From an uncultured Bacteroidales bacterium (GTDB lineage: Bacteria > Bacteroidota > Bacteroidia > Bacteroidales > Paludibacteraceae), in contig CADCDS010000006.1 of the NCBI GenBank assembly GCA_902800215.1, positions 62,001 through 126,000 of the forward strand: a stretch of DNA of 64,000 bases, given 5' to 3'. The notes beneath the pieces are model-generated. The model made no database searches. It saw only the letters and a list, made by a program, of their open reading frames with translations, and had not been told where the DNA came from. A program made the position numbers and the translations under genes. This document shows, in pieces, positions 25,016 to 34,752 of this stretch. Each line of letters begins with the position of its first letter. The stretch's first letter is position 1.

Positions 25016-25761
25016 TAGCTTTCGACTCTTGTCTTGCGTTTGAGTTCAAAGTCACGTCCCAGGTAGTTCTGCCGCACCACAGGGTTGGCAGCCAGTTCTT
25101 CGGGGGTACCGTGGAAGAGGATCTTTCCTTCAAAAAGCAGATACGCCCGGTCGGTGATCATCAGCGTCTCATCGACGTTATGGTCGGTGATGAGGATACC
25201 GATATTCTTGTCCTTGAGTCGCCATACTACATCCTGAATCTCCTGCACAGCGATAGGATCGACACCGGCAAAAGGTTCATCGAGCATGACGAACTTGGGC
25301 TCGATAGCCAGACAGCGGGCGATCTCCGTGCGACGGCGTTCTCCACCGCTGAGGCGGTCACCTAAGTTATGACGCACATGGGAAAGGTTAAACTCTTTGA
25401 TGAGTTGTTCGAGTTTTTCTTTCTGGTACTCCTTGGTGAAAGAAGTCAGTTCCAGCACGGCACGGATGTTATCCTCCACGCTCATCTTCCGGAACACACT
25501 GGCTTCCTGCGGCAGATAGCCGATACCCATCTTCGCCCGTTTGTACATCGGGAAGGAGGTAATATCCTGATTATTGAGGAAGATGCGTCCTTCGTTCGCG
25601 GCCACGAGACCGGTGGTCATATAGAAAGTGGTGGTTTTTCCGGCACCGTTGGGACCGAGGAGTCCGACGATCTCTCCTTGTTGGAGTTCAATGGAGACAT
25701 CGTTAACAACGGTGCGTTTACCGTATTTCTTGACGAGATGTTCTGTTCTTAACGTATCCAT
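25015..25761 (-). CDS. lptB: LPS export ABC transporter ATP-binding protein LptB
   Basis: LptB powers the removal of LPS from the inner membrane with LptF/LptG. The 248 residues have the Walker [10 protein letters not shown] near 36-44, the Q-loop region [10 protein letters not shown], the signature [16 protein letters not shown], Walker [13 protein letters not shown] and the H-loop ILITDHNV. Overlaps of 13 bases with xth and one base with the LtaS-like gene place it inside the operon. A permease partner is at 5633. Confidence 0.95.
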   Translation of the reverse strand: MDTLRTEHLVKKYGKRTVVNDVSIELQQGEIVGLLGPNGAGKTTTFYMTTGLVAANEGRIFLNNQDITSFPMYKRAKMGIGYLPQEASVFRKMSVEDNIRAVLELTSFTKEYQKEKLEQLIKEFNLSHVRHNLGDRLSGGERRRTEIARCLAIEPKFVMLDEPFAGVDPIAVQEIQDVVWRLKDKNIGILITDHNVDETLMITDRAYLLFEGKILFHGTPEELAANPVVRQNYLGRDFELKRKTRVES

Positions 25762-26510
25762 AAAGCGACAGGGCAGTGGTCAGAGTGTACAGCTTCGGTT
25801 AAAATCTTTCCGTCTTGCAGTCGGTCACGGAGGGATTCGGTGACCCATAAGTAGTCGATACGCCAACCGACGTTACGGGCACGTGCGCCTGCGCGCCAAG
25901 ACCACCAAGAGTATCGTTCGGCACTCCGGTCAAAGACGCGGAAGGAGTCAATGAGTCCGGAGGCTTCCCAGCGATCCATCCACTCCCGTTCTTCGGGTAA
26001 GAAACCGGAGACACCGATCTGGCGTTCCGGATGGTTGATGTCGATAGGGTGATGACAGATGTTATAATCTCCGCAGATGACGAGGTTCGGCCGTTCTTTG
26101 CGCAGTTCGTTGATCCACACGAGGAAATCTTCGAGGAACTCCATTTTGAAGTCCTGACGGATATCGCCGGTTGTGCCACTGGGGATATAGGCATCGATGA
26201 CGGTAATGTCACCGAAGTCGGCACGCAGGACACGTCCTTCCCGGTCATATTTAGGGTTATTCATGCCTACGACGACTTTATCGGGTTCGGCTTTCGAGAA
26301 GATACAAACGCCGGAGTATCCTTTTTTCTCCGCCGAATGAATATAACTGTGGTAACCGAGTTCCTGAAAAGCGAGTACATCGATCTGTTCGGGTTGCGCT
26401 TTGCTTTCCTGAATGCAAAAAACATCGGGGTTCTCGGATTGCAACCAATCCAAGAGCCCTTTGTTAATTGCCGAGCGAATGCCGTTGAGATTATAACTGA
26501 TTATTTTCAT
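25749..26510 (-). CDS. xth: Exodeoxyribonuclease III / AP endonuclease
   Basis: This 253-residue DNA repair enzyme cuts at abasic sites and trims 3' ends. It has the EEP-fold motifs [19 protein letters not shown] (catalytic Glu), [12 protein letters not shown] (Asp and Asn), WRIDYLWVT and HSDHCPVAL (catalytic Asp-His). Its ATG overlaps the M6 protease stop by four bases (ATGA). Confidence 0.95.
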   Translation of the reverse strand: MKIISYNLNGIRSAINKGLLDWLQSENPDVFCIQESKAQPEQIDVLAFQELGYHSYIHSAEKKGYSGVCIFSKAEPDKVVVGMNNPKYDREGRVLRADFGDITVIDAYIPSGTTGDIRQDFKMEFLEDFLVWINELRKERPNLVICGDYNICHHPIDINHPERQIGVSGFLPEEREWMDRWEASGLIDSFRVFDRSAERYSWWSWRAGARARNVGWRIDYLWVTESLRDRLQDGKILTEAVHSDHCPVALWIR

Positions 26511-28075
26511 AAGCGGTTGCCTAAGATATCAAATTTCTGACCGTCACGAAGGATGATTACTTTTCCGTCTTCAACGATTTTCTGAACGCTGACAGCGGAA
26601 GGCTGAACGCTCTCTACATCGAGGTTGACGTCTTGACCACCGCCGTTGACGTTGAAGGTGATGATCCGATTGTTCATTTCGATGTCAGTGACCTGGTAGT
26701 TGGTCATCTTGGTGAACTCCGTAGCACCGGCAGGGTACACGTCGTAAGCGCTACCGTCGTAACCGGTGTTTGATCTTGCTTCGAGGATATCGACACCCAT
26801 GGATGAAGCATAGTTATTGACGGTGTTACCTTCCCATTTGCCTTTGTTCCAGTTGATCTTGGTGATGAGCAGACCGCTACCTGGGAGGTAGTTATCCCAA
26901 GGCGTGTCGTTACCGGTTTTCTGGCGGTTCTCGAGGATATAGAAGGTTTTGGGGTTTGGCGCCAGGATGTTGTCGATGTCGGCTCCGTTCTCGGTCATGA
27001 AACAAGCGGCACCGATCGTTTCGTTGAGCGGCGGCAGGATGACGGAAGAAGCTTCGTTGACCAAACGCGGTTTCATCCAACCCATGAACCAGCGCTCGTA
27101 AGCGGAGTAAGCGGGTGGGGTGTTACCGTTGTTGTTATATGGTCCGGCATCCATAATATCCCAAGAGCCCAGCGTGTGGTGGGTGGCGTTGTTGGTGGCA
27201 TAGAAATCCGGCAGACCCATGACGTGGCTGAACTCGTGGCAGAATGTACCGATACCGCAGCGTTTACCGGTCTGACCGTCCAACTCATTGAGACAGCAGT
27301 AGTGGTTCACCCATTTGCCGTTGAGTTTGAAGTCAGCGCCTGTGTAAGCCAAATCGTATTGATGCGGCCAAATAGTGTTGGCTGCACCGCCGTCCGCTTC
27401 ACCCTTACCGGCATACAGAACAACCACCCAATCGACCTCACCGTCGTTGTTGCTGTCATACTTGCTGAAGTCGATACCTTGCTCTGCAGCCAGTTTGCAG
27501 GCTTCTACTACCATCTCATCCGGGTGCTGGTCTTGGTCCAAAGCGTCATTGGCGCCGTAATAGTTAACGGTGTTGCTGACGGTCACCGGTCCGACCACAT
27601 CGATCTGCATGCTGTATGCGCCCCAACTCTGGTCGAGGAAATACCGGCGGATGGAACCGGTAGCACCGTAATAGGTGTAGGTGTCGCCCATTGCCCATTG
27701 GGTCATGGCTTCGTTGGTCTGTCTAAAGGCCTTGTCAGAAAAACTGACGAGGATGACGACACCACGCGGTGCAAGAAGGCGGTCAGTACCGGTTTCTTCT
27801 TTTATACGGCGTGCTTTCGCCAAACGGCTTTCTCCTATCGTTTGCATTTTAGCGGCCTTAGCCTCGGAGGACAAGGGTTGCAAGGTGTTGTCATCTAACC
27901 ACTGACCATTCTCATCGGTGATGTAATGGAAGGTCTCATCTCCGTGTTGGAACACGATTTTCTCGGTTCCATCTTCGGCTGTCCGGACAAAACCACCACG
28001 GCGTGCCGGAACTGCAATCGCACTCCCTGCGACTGCGCATAGCAAAGCTATGCTACAAATTTTTCTTAACTCCAT
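26507..28075 (-). CDS. M6-family metalloprotease with shared C-terminal tail
   Basis: The 522-residue secreted protease has a signal peptide (residues 1-21), a propeptide ([15 protein letters not shown]...GDETFHYIT), and an M6 catalytic domain with the zinc motif [11 protein letters not shown] near residue 280 and the later Met-turn SWDIMDAG. A calcium-loop-like DSNNDGEVD sits before it. The last 30 residues ([20 protein letters not shown]) match the tail shared with other secreted proteins here. A word repeat at 26581-26612 encodes the linker before that tail. It overlaps the propeptide-only gene by 23 bases. Substrate unknown. Confidence 0.88.
   Translation of the reverse strand: MELRKICSIALLCAVAGSAIAVPARRGGFVRTAEDGTEKIVFQHGDETFHYITDENGQWLDDNTLQPLSSEAKAAKMQTIGESRLAKARRIKEETGTDRLLAPRGVVILVSFSDKAFRQTNEAMTQWAMGDTYTYYGATGSIRRYFLDQSWGAYSMQIDVVGPVTVSNTVNYYGANDALDQDQHPDEMVVEACKLAAEQGIDFSKYDSNNDGEVDWVVVLYAGKGEADGGAANTIWPHQYDLAYTGADFKLNGKWVNHYCCLNELDGQTGKRCGIGTFCHEFSHVMGLPDFYATNNATHHTLGSWDIMDAGPYNNNGNTPPAYSAYERWFMGWMKPRLVNEASSVILPPLNETIGAACFMTENGADIDNILAPNPKTFYILENRQKTGNDTPWDNYLPGSGLLITKINWNKGKWEGNTVNNYASSMGVDILEARSNTGYDGSAYDVYPAGATEFTKMTNYQVTDIEMNNRIITFNVNGGGQDVNLDVESVQPSAVSVQKIVEDGKVIILRDGQKFDILGNRL
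26581..26612. repeat. Word repeat (GAACGCTGACAGCGGAAGGC type) before the protease tail
   Basis: CTGAACGCT words separated by a related GACAGCGGAAGG unit encode the linker [10 protein letters not shown] immediately before the C-terminal tail. Confidence 0.65.
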
Positions 28076-28400
28076 GTTTATTCAACCATTTGATTTCACA
28101 TTTACTTCTTTTCTCCGCATTGTGGGCTTTGCGGCACGATGCTACCACTTGACCTTTGCGGTTGATTTTGGCGTACTTGAGCCATCCGCGGCTGGTTTCT
28201 TTAATTTGCCAACCGTCTTCGGTCATCATCCAATGCATCCGTTCGTCCCCGCGGAGGAATGTGCGGAGGGTGTCTCCGTTCGGTTGTACGCGTTCGATGA
28301 GTCCGCGATAGGCGGGCACCTTAGCGGGTTTGGTGTCTTGCGCATTCGCACTCACCAGCATGGCGGCTGCGAAAGCCATCAATAAAAATAGTCTTTTCAT
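28053..28400 (-). CDS. Stand-alone M6-propeptide-like secreted protein
   Basis: The 115-residue protein has a signal peptide (MKRLFLLMAFAAAMLVSANA). Its mature part, VPAYRGLIERVQPNGDTLRT and then GDERMHWMMTEDGWQI, lines up with the propeptides of the three M6 proteases in this window (P-A-x-R-G, R-x-x-x-D-G, G-D-E-x-x-H, T-x-D-G). No catalytic domain follows. Its stop lies 23 bases inside the start of the M6 protease gene, so the pair is co-translated. It may act as an inhibitor or folding helper in trans; this is inference from homology and position. Confidence 0.75.
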   Translation of the reverse strand: MKRLFLLMAFAAAMLVSANAQDTKPAKVPAYRGLIERVQPNGDTLRTFLRGDERMHWMMTEDGWQIKETSRGWLKYAKINRKGQVVASCRKAHNAEKRSKCEIKWLNKHGVKKNL

Positions 28401-28443
28401 ATTCTTTTTTTACTAATTATGCATTTGGTTTTCAAAAAGTGCG

Positions 28444-28475
28444 CAAAGGTACAAAAAATTTTGCATATATGCAAA
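28444..28475 (-). promoter_or_regulatory. Promoter of the ten-gene operon (TTTG-N20-TACCTTTG)
   Basis: Read on the minus strand, TTTG at 28472-28475 and TACCTTTG at 28444-28451 are 20 bases apart. The genes from 28400 down to 17454 all overlap or nearly touch, so this promoter may drive them all. Confidence 0.75.
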
Positions 28476-28492
28476 TAAAACTTAATTTTTTT

Positions 28493-28517
28493 AACAAAAA
28501 GAGCCCCGAAGGGCTCT
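28493..28517 (-). terminator. Terminator of the SGNH esterase gene (UUCG loop)
   Basis: On the minus strand AGAGCCC-TTCG-GGGCTCT is followed by TTTTTGTT. A second copy with the same flanking sequence (ATGTTGCATTTTGC) lies at 30434-30458. Confidence 0.85.
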
Positions 28518-28541
28518 AAATGTTGCATTTTGCTGCGTGTT

Positions 28542-30413
28542 TTATTTCACTATCGCACCTTGTGCGTTATACATCGCGCCGTTCTTGAGGATCAGCAGAT
28601 GACCGTCTTTTAGCACTTTATGGGTTACGGGTGACGGGTTACCGGTTACGGGCTCTATTCCTTGTTCCGGTTCAAAAGCAATTCCTTCGATCTTCACGTT
28701 CTTGACGCAGATATACTTACCGCTTCCGCTGCTGTTCTGATGCCAAGGCAGGATGCGAACATGGAGTGTCTCGCCTGCAGGGATAGAAAGCGTCGGCGTC
28801 AAAGAGAGATGTTCAATGGCTTTGTTGGTTATGTTCACTTTTTCTGCAATGGTGGTTACCTCTGTGAAATCGTCGCCAAAACCGGTGTTCACGTGATAGC
28901 ACATAGCGCTGGTACTGTGTGCAGCGATATCCATGGAGATGCCGGTGATACGCACGTCCATTGTGCCGGGAGCGGTGATCGCAAAGTCTATAAAACGGGA
29001 TGCGTTCTCGTCAATTTCATCCGTTGGCCAGTTGGTTTTGCTACCATTGGCATCGGCGTTATGGAAACGCACCATGGAGATGTCGTCTTTCTCTCCGTCG
29101 CTGAATTCCGCTTTCGTGTCCCATGCCGTCATCAGACTCAACGTCATTGCTGCACTTACGGGACCGCTGACCTCTACATCCGTTGCAGTTGCTTTGTCGG
29201 TTATGGCCCAGGTCGCGCTTACCGCACTACCGCCGTCGAGCGAGATGACGCTGGCGGTCACGGGTACTTGAAGGGAGAGATCGCCCGAAGTGATGGTGAT
29301 CAGATCGTTCTTCTCACCGGCACTCATATAGGTTGCACGCACATAGATTTTTTGGAAGACCGATCCGCCTTCATAAGCAACCGAAGCGCTGGCACTATAG
29401 TTCTCTTTATCGGTCGAGATGGTGAGGTCGCCGGAAACCGCAATGTGGATCGTTCCTGCTGCCGGATCAAGGTCAAAACCCGTCAGCAGCAGTTCCCGGT
29501 TCTGAGCGACACCGCTGTAGGTCTCGCCGATGGCCAGACTGGTGGGGTTCGCTGAGATGGATGTCGGAATCGAAATATACTCCGCCAGAATACAGGCTTC
29601 TTTCATTTTCTTTGCCGCCAGACGGGCAATCAAGTTTCCTCCCATGGCATTGGTATGCGTCTTGTCACCGGCGCAGAAAAGCAGGTTCAGGCATTGGGTC
29701 TCTCCATAGGAGAGGTATAACTCACGAGTGGCCTGCGTCAGGTCGATGAAAGGCACGTCTTTCTCCTCTGCCACGATGCGCATCGCCTCTACGTAACTCA
29801 TCCTCAGGTCGGTAGCCGGAACACTCTGGTTCTCGTACAGTACACCGTTCTCGATCTTGGAGAACTTATCGCCCAGGTCATGACGACCGTTCCGCTTGAT
29901 GTCGCCGCTGCTGAAATAGGCGCGGCAGATAGGTGCAACCAGGATCGGGTTTACGCCCAGCGCACGTGCCTCGTTAATGAACAGGCGCAGGTAATCGCGA
30001 TAGGTCGTCTGCGGATTGGTACCGCGTGCATCCGTCGGTGCCGGCAGACTGTTGGCTGCGCAGTACTGAGCATACTCCAAGTTATCCATTCCGTAGGTAA
30101 CGGTTCCTTCATCATTGTGGGCAAACTGGATCAGCAGGTAATCGCCGGCACTCATCTGACTCTTCACTGAGGTCCAGTAGGCGGCACCGTCATAGAAACC
30201 ACGGGTGTCGGCACCGGATTTGGCACGGTTGTTTACTGTTACTTGTGTGGCATCGAAGAACGAGCCGAGGTACATGCACCAGCCGCGTTTGTCGGTTGTG
30301 TTCTCGTCATAATCGGCCATGGTGCTGTCACCGATCGTGTGTACCTTGATGGCAGCGCTCATGGTTAGGATACTCATCGCTCCTACCATCAAAAGGGAAA
30401 AGATTTTTCTCAT
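28542..30413 (-). CDS. SGNH hydrolase, rhamnogalacturonan-acetylesterase-like, with C-terminal tail
   Basis: From ATG 30413 the protein has 623 residues. After the signal peptide, the SGNH motifs are clear: block I VHTIGDSTMADY (Ser nucleophile), the Gly block, LIQFAHNDEGT (Asn), and GDKTHTNAMGG with the Asp-x-x-His. This pattern fits CE12 rhamnogalacturonan acetylesterases that remove acetyl groups from pectin. The second half is a beta-rich region, then a word repeat (28622-28653), then the shared tail (HKVLKDGHLLILKNGAMYNA). An upstream in-frame ATG at 30509 lies before the terminator of the neighbouring gene and is not used. Confidence 0.82.
   Translation of the reverse strand: MRKIFSLLMVGAMSILTMSAAIKVHTIGDSTMADYDENTTDKRGWCMYLGSFFDATQVTVNNRAKSGADTRGFYDGAAYWTSVKSQMSAGDYLLIQFAHNDEGTVTYGMDNLEYAQYCAANSLPAPTDARGTNPQTTYRDYLRLFINEARALGVNPILVAPICRAYFSSGDIKRNGRHDLGDKFSKIENGVLYENQSVPATDLRMSYVEAMRIVAEEKDVPFIDLTQATRELYLSYGETQCLNLLFCAGDKTHTNAMGGNLIARLAAKKMKEACILAEYISIPTSISANPTSLAIGETYSGVAQNRELLLTGFDLDPAAGTIHIAVSGDLTISTDKENYSASASVAYEGGSVFQKIYVRATYMSAGEKNDLITITSGDLSLQVPVTASVISLDGGSAVSATWAITDKATATDVEVSGPVSAAMTLSLMTAWDTKAEFSDGEKDDISMVRFHNADANGSKTNWPTDEIDENASRFIDFAITAPGTMDVRITGISMDIAAHSTSAMCYHVNTGFGDDFTEVTTIAEKVNITNKAIEHLSLTPTLSIPAGETLHVRILPWHQNSSGSGKYICVKNVKIEGIAFEPEQGIEPVTGNPSPVTHKVLKDGHLLILKNGAMYNAQGAIVK
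28622..28653. repeat. Word repeat (GGTTACGGGTGACGGGTTACC type) before the tail
   Basis: Four copies of GGTTACG/GGTGACG encode E-P-V-T-G-N-P-S-P-V-T just before the C-terminal tail. The family is shared with 5600-5632 and 34616-34648. Confidence 0.85.
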
Positions 30414-30433
30414 ATTAGTAGCATTTTCTTTTT

Positions 30434-30458
30434 TACAAAAAGAGCCCCGAAGGGCTCT
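30434..30458 (-). terminator. Terminator of the 808-residue secreted protein gene (UUCG loop)
   Basis: This is a second copy of the AGAGCCC-TTCG-GGGCTCT hairpin with a T-run, in the space between two minus-strand genes. Confidence 0.85.
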
Positions 30459-30472
30459 AAATGTTGCATTTT

Positions 30473-30520
30473 GCGTAGGTAACGCATAGTACTTGCATAG
30501 TACTTGCATAGGTAACGCCC
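30473..30520. repeat. Word repeat (GCATAGTACTTGCATAGTACTT type)
   Basis: Two 14-base units GCATAGTACTT(x) plus flanking GTAGGTAACGC/ATAGGTAACGC copies lie between a stop codon and the terminator. Confidence 0.75.
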
Positions 30521-30536
30521 ATTACAGGCGAATGTT

Positions 30537-32963
30537 CTATTTTACGATAGCACCCTGAGCATTGAACTCAACGCCGTCACGAACGATGATGAGTTGACCG
30601 TCGCGGATTACCTTAACGGCTTTGGTCTCAGCGTTGGTGTTGTCGATAGCGGTTGGGAATTCTTGAAGGAATTCAGCCGCAACAGTAACAGCCTCTGCCG
30701 GCATGATGAAGGTAACATAACCTACTCCGTCGTCATGGAGCGCTACACCGTTATAGGTCAAGCTGTAGGTCTTATAGCCTTCAGCTGCTTCGTAATAAAC
30801 TTTTACTTCCTCACCCGGGATACCCATTTTCCAACCACTGACAGCACCGTTCTCTGCCTCAGCGTAGTTGATAGTGTATAACTCAGGAGCAGCGAGTTCT
30901 TCACCGATAGCGATTTGTTGGAATACTACTGCATTGCCGTCCATCGTCTTGATACTGATGAGTTCTTCGGTAGCTGCTGTATGCTCGTAAACATGCTCGG
31001 TAATCTCCATTTCTGCATAGTCTCCACCATTGATAGAAACGGTAGGAGTCTTGGCGATGTTACCGAATTTTACCTTAATGGTTTGACCTGCTGCAACGCG
31101 GAAGTTGAGCAGAGCACCCGATTGTTTAACCTTCAGACCGAGGTAAGCGTAGTTACGCAAACTATCTTTCTTGCTGTTATCCAACGAATCCAACGAACCG
31201 GTGATATTTGTTGCATAGTGCTGAGCACCGAGTTGCGAGAGGAAGTCGTAAGCCTTGCCATTCTCCATAACGGCCTTCTCGAAGTTGTAGGAAGTAGCAT
31301 AAGCGTTTTCAAATTTAGCATAATAGGTTGTAGCAACGCTGATAACTTCAGAAGACATGTCTGCTACAATATGTTCGTCTGCAAGGTCTGCATCATTATA
31401 CCAACCTACGAAGCTTGCAAGCGACTTGTTCTGATATTGAGCGAAATCAGCAGGATGACCACCGATCGCTACGTTCTCCTCACCCAATTTGGTCTCGCCA
31501 TCCATGTAGGTTACAACGACACTGTTTTCTTTTGCTGCCTTAACGGTATATGCAACACCGCCAATAGTAGCAGCAGCTTCCCATGCGCCTTCAACTTCTT
31601 CTGCTGTAACCTCAACGACAACATCTTTCTCTGCCTGAGAGTCATCAATATAAGTGGTAACAACATGCTTCGTGAATTTAACAACCGGAGCATTGACATA
31701 AGAATCAGCTAACGTGATTTCGTGGTTAGCTAACAATGCAGCCAAGTCAGAGATGGCAACATCATCAACTGCAACTCCTGTCAACGATTCAATAACGTTC
31801 TTTGCAGCCATCGGACGGATAACGGACATAGAAGCGAGAACCGGATTCCATTTGTAACCATCGCTTTCATCGCCGCGGGATACATATAGCGTGTTAATGC
31901 TGTTAGCAGCTGCCGGCAATACGATTCTGTACTCCAAAGCAGAGGAAGTCTCAGTTGCTAAATAAAGGCAATTGGTTCTCTCTTTGTCAGCGAACAAGCA
32001 CGGATAGTTAGAACCGGCAGTTGTCATAGTGATCACAACGGTGTCACCCTCTTTGAAATTGCCAGAAGCAAGGGTGATGCCGAAGTATTTTCCCTTATCC
32101 ATTTTCTTGCTGGAAGAAAGCGAAACGTCAGCCGTACCACCGATGACACCTGTAACCGTTGCGGCAGTACCGCTGGTCAGCGTAGCCTTGATGATCTCAC
32201 CGTAAGCGTTAGCCGGATCCATTACGGTAACTACGTGAGCAGCTGCAACAACCGGAGTAGTGGTATATTCGTTTGATGCAGCGCAAGTGAAGCTATACTC
32301 ACCAGCTTCAGTCGGAGAGAAAGTGTATTTCTTTGCATTTGCACCTTCAATCTCTGTGCCGTTCATGCTCCATTGATAGGTGGTAGCTTTAGCAGCAGTA
32401 CAGGTCAGTTCAATAGAATTTCCTACCAAACATCCATTCTCACCGCTGATCTCTGCAGACTCAACCGGGTCTGTAGAAGGAGCTTCACGGTCAACTGCGA
32501 TAGTACCGAATTTGATATCACTATCGATACGCTCTACACGGATAGTCGTTTGTCCGACAATAGCATCACCTGCTTGAACGGTGTATGTGAGCGTGTTGGC
32601 AGTGCTTGCCGGGAAATCACCAGTAACGGCAATACCATTCAATTTAACACCTTTACCTTTTTTGGCGCTTGTACCACAAGCCGCAGTAATAGAGATAACG
32701 TCACCTTCTGCGAAAGAGCCTTCGCCAGCAAGTGTAAACTCCCATGCGGAACTGGAGTTGAATTTGTAGAACGTTTGATCACCGATAGTGATTTCATTTG
32801 AACCGCCCGAAGCCATTGCTTTAACGCATTTGGCAGTTCCTCCTTCGGCATCATAGATGGTGCCATCAGTGCCGGCAGCTGTCAATGTGTACGAGAAAAT
32901 CGTCGTAGCACTCATTGCCAAGCTGGCTAATACAGCAGCGGCTAATGTGAAAATTTTTTTCAT
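30537..32963 (-). CDS. Large secreted Ig-like/B-repeat-like surface protein
   Basis: From ATG 32963 the protein has 808 residues with a signal peptide (MKKIFTLAAAVLASLAMSA). Visible parts are an N-terminal beta domain, an Ig-like domain (CLVGNSIELTCTAAKATTYQW), further beta domains, and two parts resembling Listeria-Bacteroides B-repeats (VVTYMDGETKLGEENVAIGG and INYAEAENGAVSGW). The end is the shared tail (KVIRDGQLIIVRDGVEFNAQ). An upstream ATG at 33068 lies in promoter DNA and is rejected. Likely surface-attached; ligand unknown. Confidence 0.8.
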   Translation of the reverse strand: MKKIFTLAAAVLASLAMSATTIFSYTLTAAGTDGTIYDAEGGTAKCVKAMASGGSNEITIGDQTFYKFNSSSAWEFTLAGEGSFAEGDVISITAACGTSAKKGKGVKLNGIAVTGDFPASTANTLTYTVQAGDAIVGQTTIRVERIDSDIKFGTIAVDREAPSTDPVESAEISGENGCLVGNSIELTCTAAKATTYQWSMNGTEIEGANAKKYTFSPTEAGEYSFTCAASNEYTTTPVVAAAHVVTVMDPANAYGEIIKATLTSGTAATVTGVIGGTADVSLSSSKKMDKGKYFGITLASGNFKEGDTVVITMTTAGSNYPCLFADKERTNCLYLATETSSALEYRIVLPAAANSINTLYVSRGDESDGYKWNPVLASMSVIRPMAAKNVIESLTGVAVDDVAISDLAALLANHEITLADSYVNAPVVKFTKHVVTTYIDDSQAEKDVVVEVTAEEVEGAWEAAATIGGVAYTVKAAKENSVVVTYMDGETKLGEENVAIGGHPADFAQYQNKSLASFVGWYNDADLADEHIVADMSSEVISVATTYYAKFENAYATSYNFEKAVMENGKAYDFLSQLGAQHYATNITGSLDSLDNSKKDSLRNYAYLGLKVKQSGALLNFRVAAGQTIKVKFGNIAKTPTVSINGGDYAEMEITEHVYEHTAATEELISIKTMDGNAVVFQQIAIGEELAAPELYTINYAEAENGAVSGWKMGIPGEEVKVYYEAAEGYKTYSLTYNGVALHDDGVGYVTFIMPAEAVTVAAEFLQEFPTAIDNTNAETKAVKVIRDGQLIIVRDGVEFNAQGAIVK

Positions 32964-33045
32964 TGTGTTTTTGTGTTTTAAGTTAAATGAATAAAATTGG
33001 TCTTTATTTGTTTTTTTTGCTAAATGTACTTTGCAAAATCGAATG

Positions 33046-33077
33046 CAAAGGTACAATATTTTACGCACATGCGCAAA
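33046..33077 (-). promoter_or_regulatory. Promoter of the 808-residue protein gene (TTTG-N20-TACCTTTG)
   Basis: Read on the minus strand, TTTG at 33074-33077 and TACCTTTG at 33046-33053 are 20 bases apart, with a leader of about 75 bases. Confidence 0.75.
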
Positions 33078-33134
33078 TAAATAAGGAGAAAAAATGCATT
33101 TTCTGCAATTTCCGTCAATTTTTCCACATTTAAA

Positions 33135-33166
33135 TTTGTGTATGTCAAAAAAAAGCAGTAATTTTG
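33135..33166 (+). promoter_or_regulatory. Promoter of the second M6 protease gene (TTTG-N20-TAATTTTG)
   Basis: TTTG at 33135-33138 and TAATTTTG at 33159-33166 are 20 bases apart, and the ATG at 33185 follows closely. Confidence 0.75.
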
Positions 33167-33184
33167 CACGCTAAAATTAGGAAT

Positions 33185-34729
33185 ATGAGAAAAATCGGAT
33201 ATATAATCATTCTGTTGGCTGTTTGCCTGTCCGTTTATGCCGCTCCGGCACGGAGGGGTTGGATGCCGCGTGTGTTAGCGGATGGTACGGAAGTGGAAGT
33301 GCAGCAATATGGCGATGAGTACTATCATTTTATGGTGACAAGAGACGGAAAGATGGTAGAAGAGACGGTTGATGGATTACGGATTACGGAAGAACCGGTT
33401 CCGACACAAGAGCAAGTGGCTGCACGCCGTGCAAAGAGAGCACCGCAAGCGGTGGGAAAACCGAACTTGGCTCCCAGAGGATTGGTGATCTTAACCAGTT
33501 TCTCCGACCTGCCGATAGCAGAATATAATACAAGCATATCGATCGACTCAATGATGAATATATCGGGATACGACTATCATGGTTCTACTGGCTCGGCAAG
33601 GGATTATTTCATTGCACAGTCGGACAGCCAGTACATGCCGATCTTCGATGTGGTAGGGCCGGTTACATTGCCTCATAACAGGGCGTACTATGGCGGCGGA
33701 TATCCGGATGCCAATCCGAAGCAGATGATAGCGGATGCATGCCAATTAGTGGATAGTGAGGTGGATTTTACAAAATATAACAACGATAACGACAGTTATG
33801 TGGATTTTGTGTATGTGATCTATGCCGGTATCGGAGAGAATGACCGAGACGGAGAGTCGGATGCCGTATGGGCGCATAACGGTTCGGCTTCCAGTAAGAA
33901 CTGTATCGTGGATGGATTGCGTGTGAGCAACTACGCTTGTTCAGGAGACATCGACGGTATTACTAAAGACCGGAACGGTATCGGTGTGCTGTGCCATGAG
34001 TTCAGTCACGTGATCGGTTTACCGGATTATTATAGCACTAATGGTGCTTGTCCTCCTATTTTCGGCGAATGGAGTATTATGGATTACGGCTGTTATAACC
34101 ACGATGCACTAACGCCGCCGAATTATTCGATTTTTGACAAGTATTTCATGGGTTGGGCGACACCGGAAGTGCTGAAAAAGGATTCGGCGATGAATGTGGT
34201 GCTGTCTGCGGATTATGACAATGCCTACCAGATCACCGGAGGGGATGCGTTATTGCCATATACAACGACGAACACGGTGTATTATATCGAGAACCGCCAG
34301 AACACCGGATGGGATGCGTATTTACCGGGTCACGGAATGCTTGTGTGGCGGGTAAGTTTTAACCAATCCTCATGGAATAGTAACCGGGTCAATTATACGA
34401 TGGGTTCACCGCGTTATACGGTATATTCCGCGGCTAACGGTCTAATGACCAATGGGGATAATGTGTGGAGTACCGCTGCCGATCCCTTCCCGGGAACGGG
34501 AAATGTGACGGAATGGACGCCTTTTGAAGGTTGTGCGTTGACGGAGATAGCGGAAGTCAACGGACAGATCACGTTTAAGTTGAACGGCGGAGCACCGGTG
34601 GATCCGACGGACGTAGAGGTTACGGGTGACGGGTTACAGGTTACGGGGAAGAAGATCATCCGGAACGGACAGTTGATCATTATTCGGGGAGAGAAAGAGT
34701 ATAACGCGCAGGGCGCCGAGATACGATAA
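33185..34729 (+). CDS. M6-family metalloprotease, second copy
   Basis: From ATG 33185 the protein has 514 residues: signal peptide (MRKIGYIIILLAVCLSVYA), propeptide (PARRGWMPRVLADGTE...GDEYYHFMVTRDG), and a catalytic domain with zinc motif HEFSHVIGLPD and Met-turn WSIMDYG. The calcium-type loop reads YNNDNDSYVDFVYVIYAG. The tail KKIIRNGQLIIIRGEKEYNA closes the protein, preceded by a word repeat (34616-34648). It lies 23 bases upstream of a third M6 gene, so the two are likely co-transcribed. Confidence 0.88.
   Translation: MRKIGYIIILLAVCLSVYAAPARRGWMPRVLADGTEVEVQQYGDEYYHFMVTRDGKMVEETVDGLRITEEPVPTQEQVAARRAKRAPQAVGKPNLAPRGLVILTSFSDLPIAEYNTSISIDSMMNISGYDYHGSTGSARDYFIAQSDSQYMPIFDVVGPVTLPHNRAYYGGGYPDANPKQMIADACQLVDSEVDFTKYNNDNDSYVDFVYVIYAGIGENDRDGESDAVWAHNGSASSKNCIVDGLRVSNYACSGDIDGITKDRNGIGVLCHEFSHVIGLPDYYSTNGACPPIFGEWSIMDYGCYNHDALTPPNYSIFDKYFMGWATPEVLKKDSAMNVVLSADYDNAYQITGGDALLPYTTTNTVYYIENRQNTGWDAYLPGHGMLVWRVSFNQSSWNSNRVNYTMGSPRYTVYSAANGLMTNGDNVWSTAADPFPGTGNVTEWTPFEGCALTEIAEVNGQITFKLNGGAPVDPTDVEVTGDGLQVTGKKIIRNGQLIIIRGEKEYNAQGAEIR
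34616..34648. repeat. Word repeat (GGTTACGGGTGACGGGTTAC type) before the tail
   Basis: Four copies of GGTTACGG/GGTGACGG encode E-V-T-G-D-G-L-Q-V-T-G-K-K, just before the C-terminal tail of the protease. Confidence 0.85.
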
Positions 34730-34752
34730 AAGACTATTAAAAAATTATAGAG

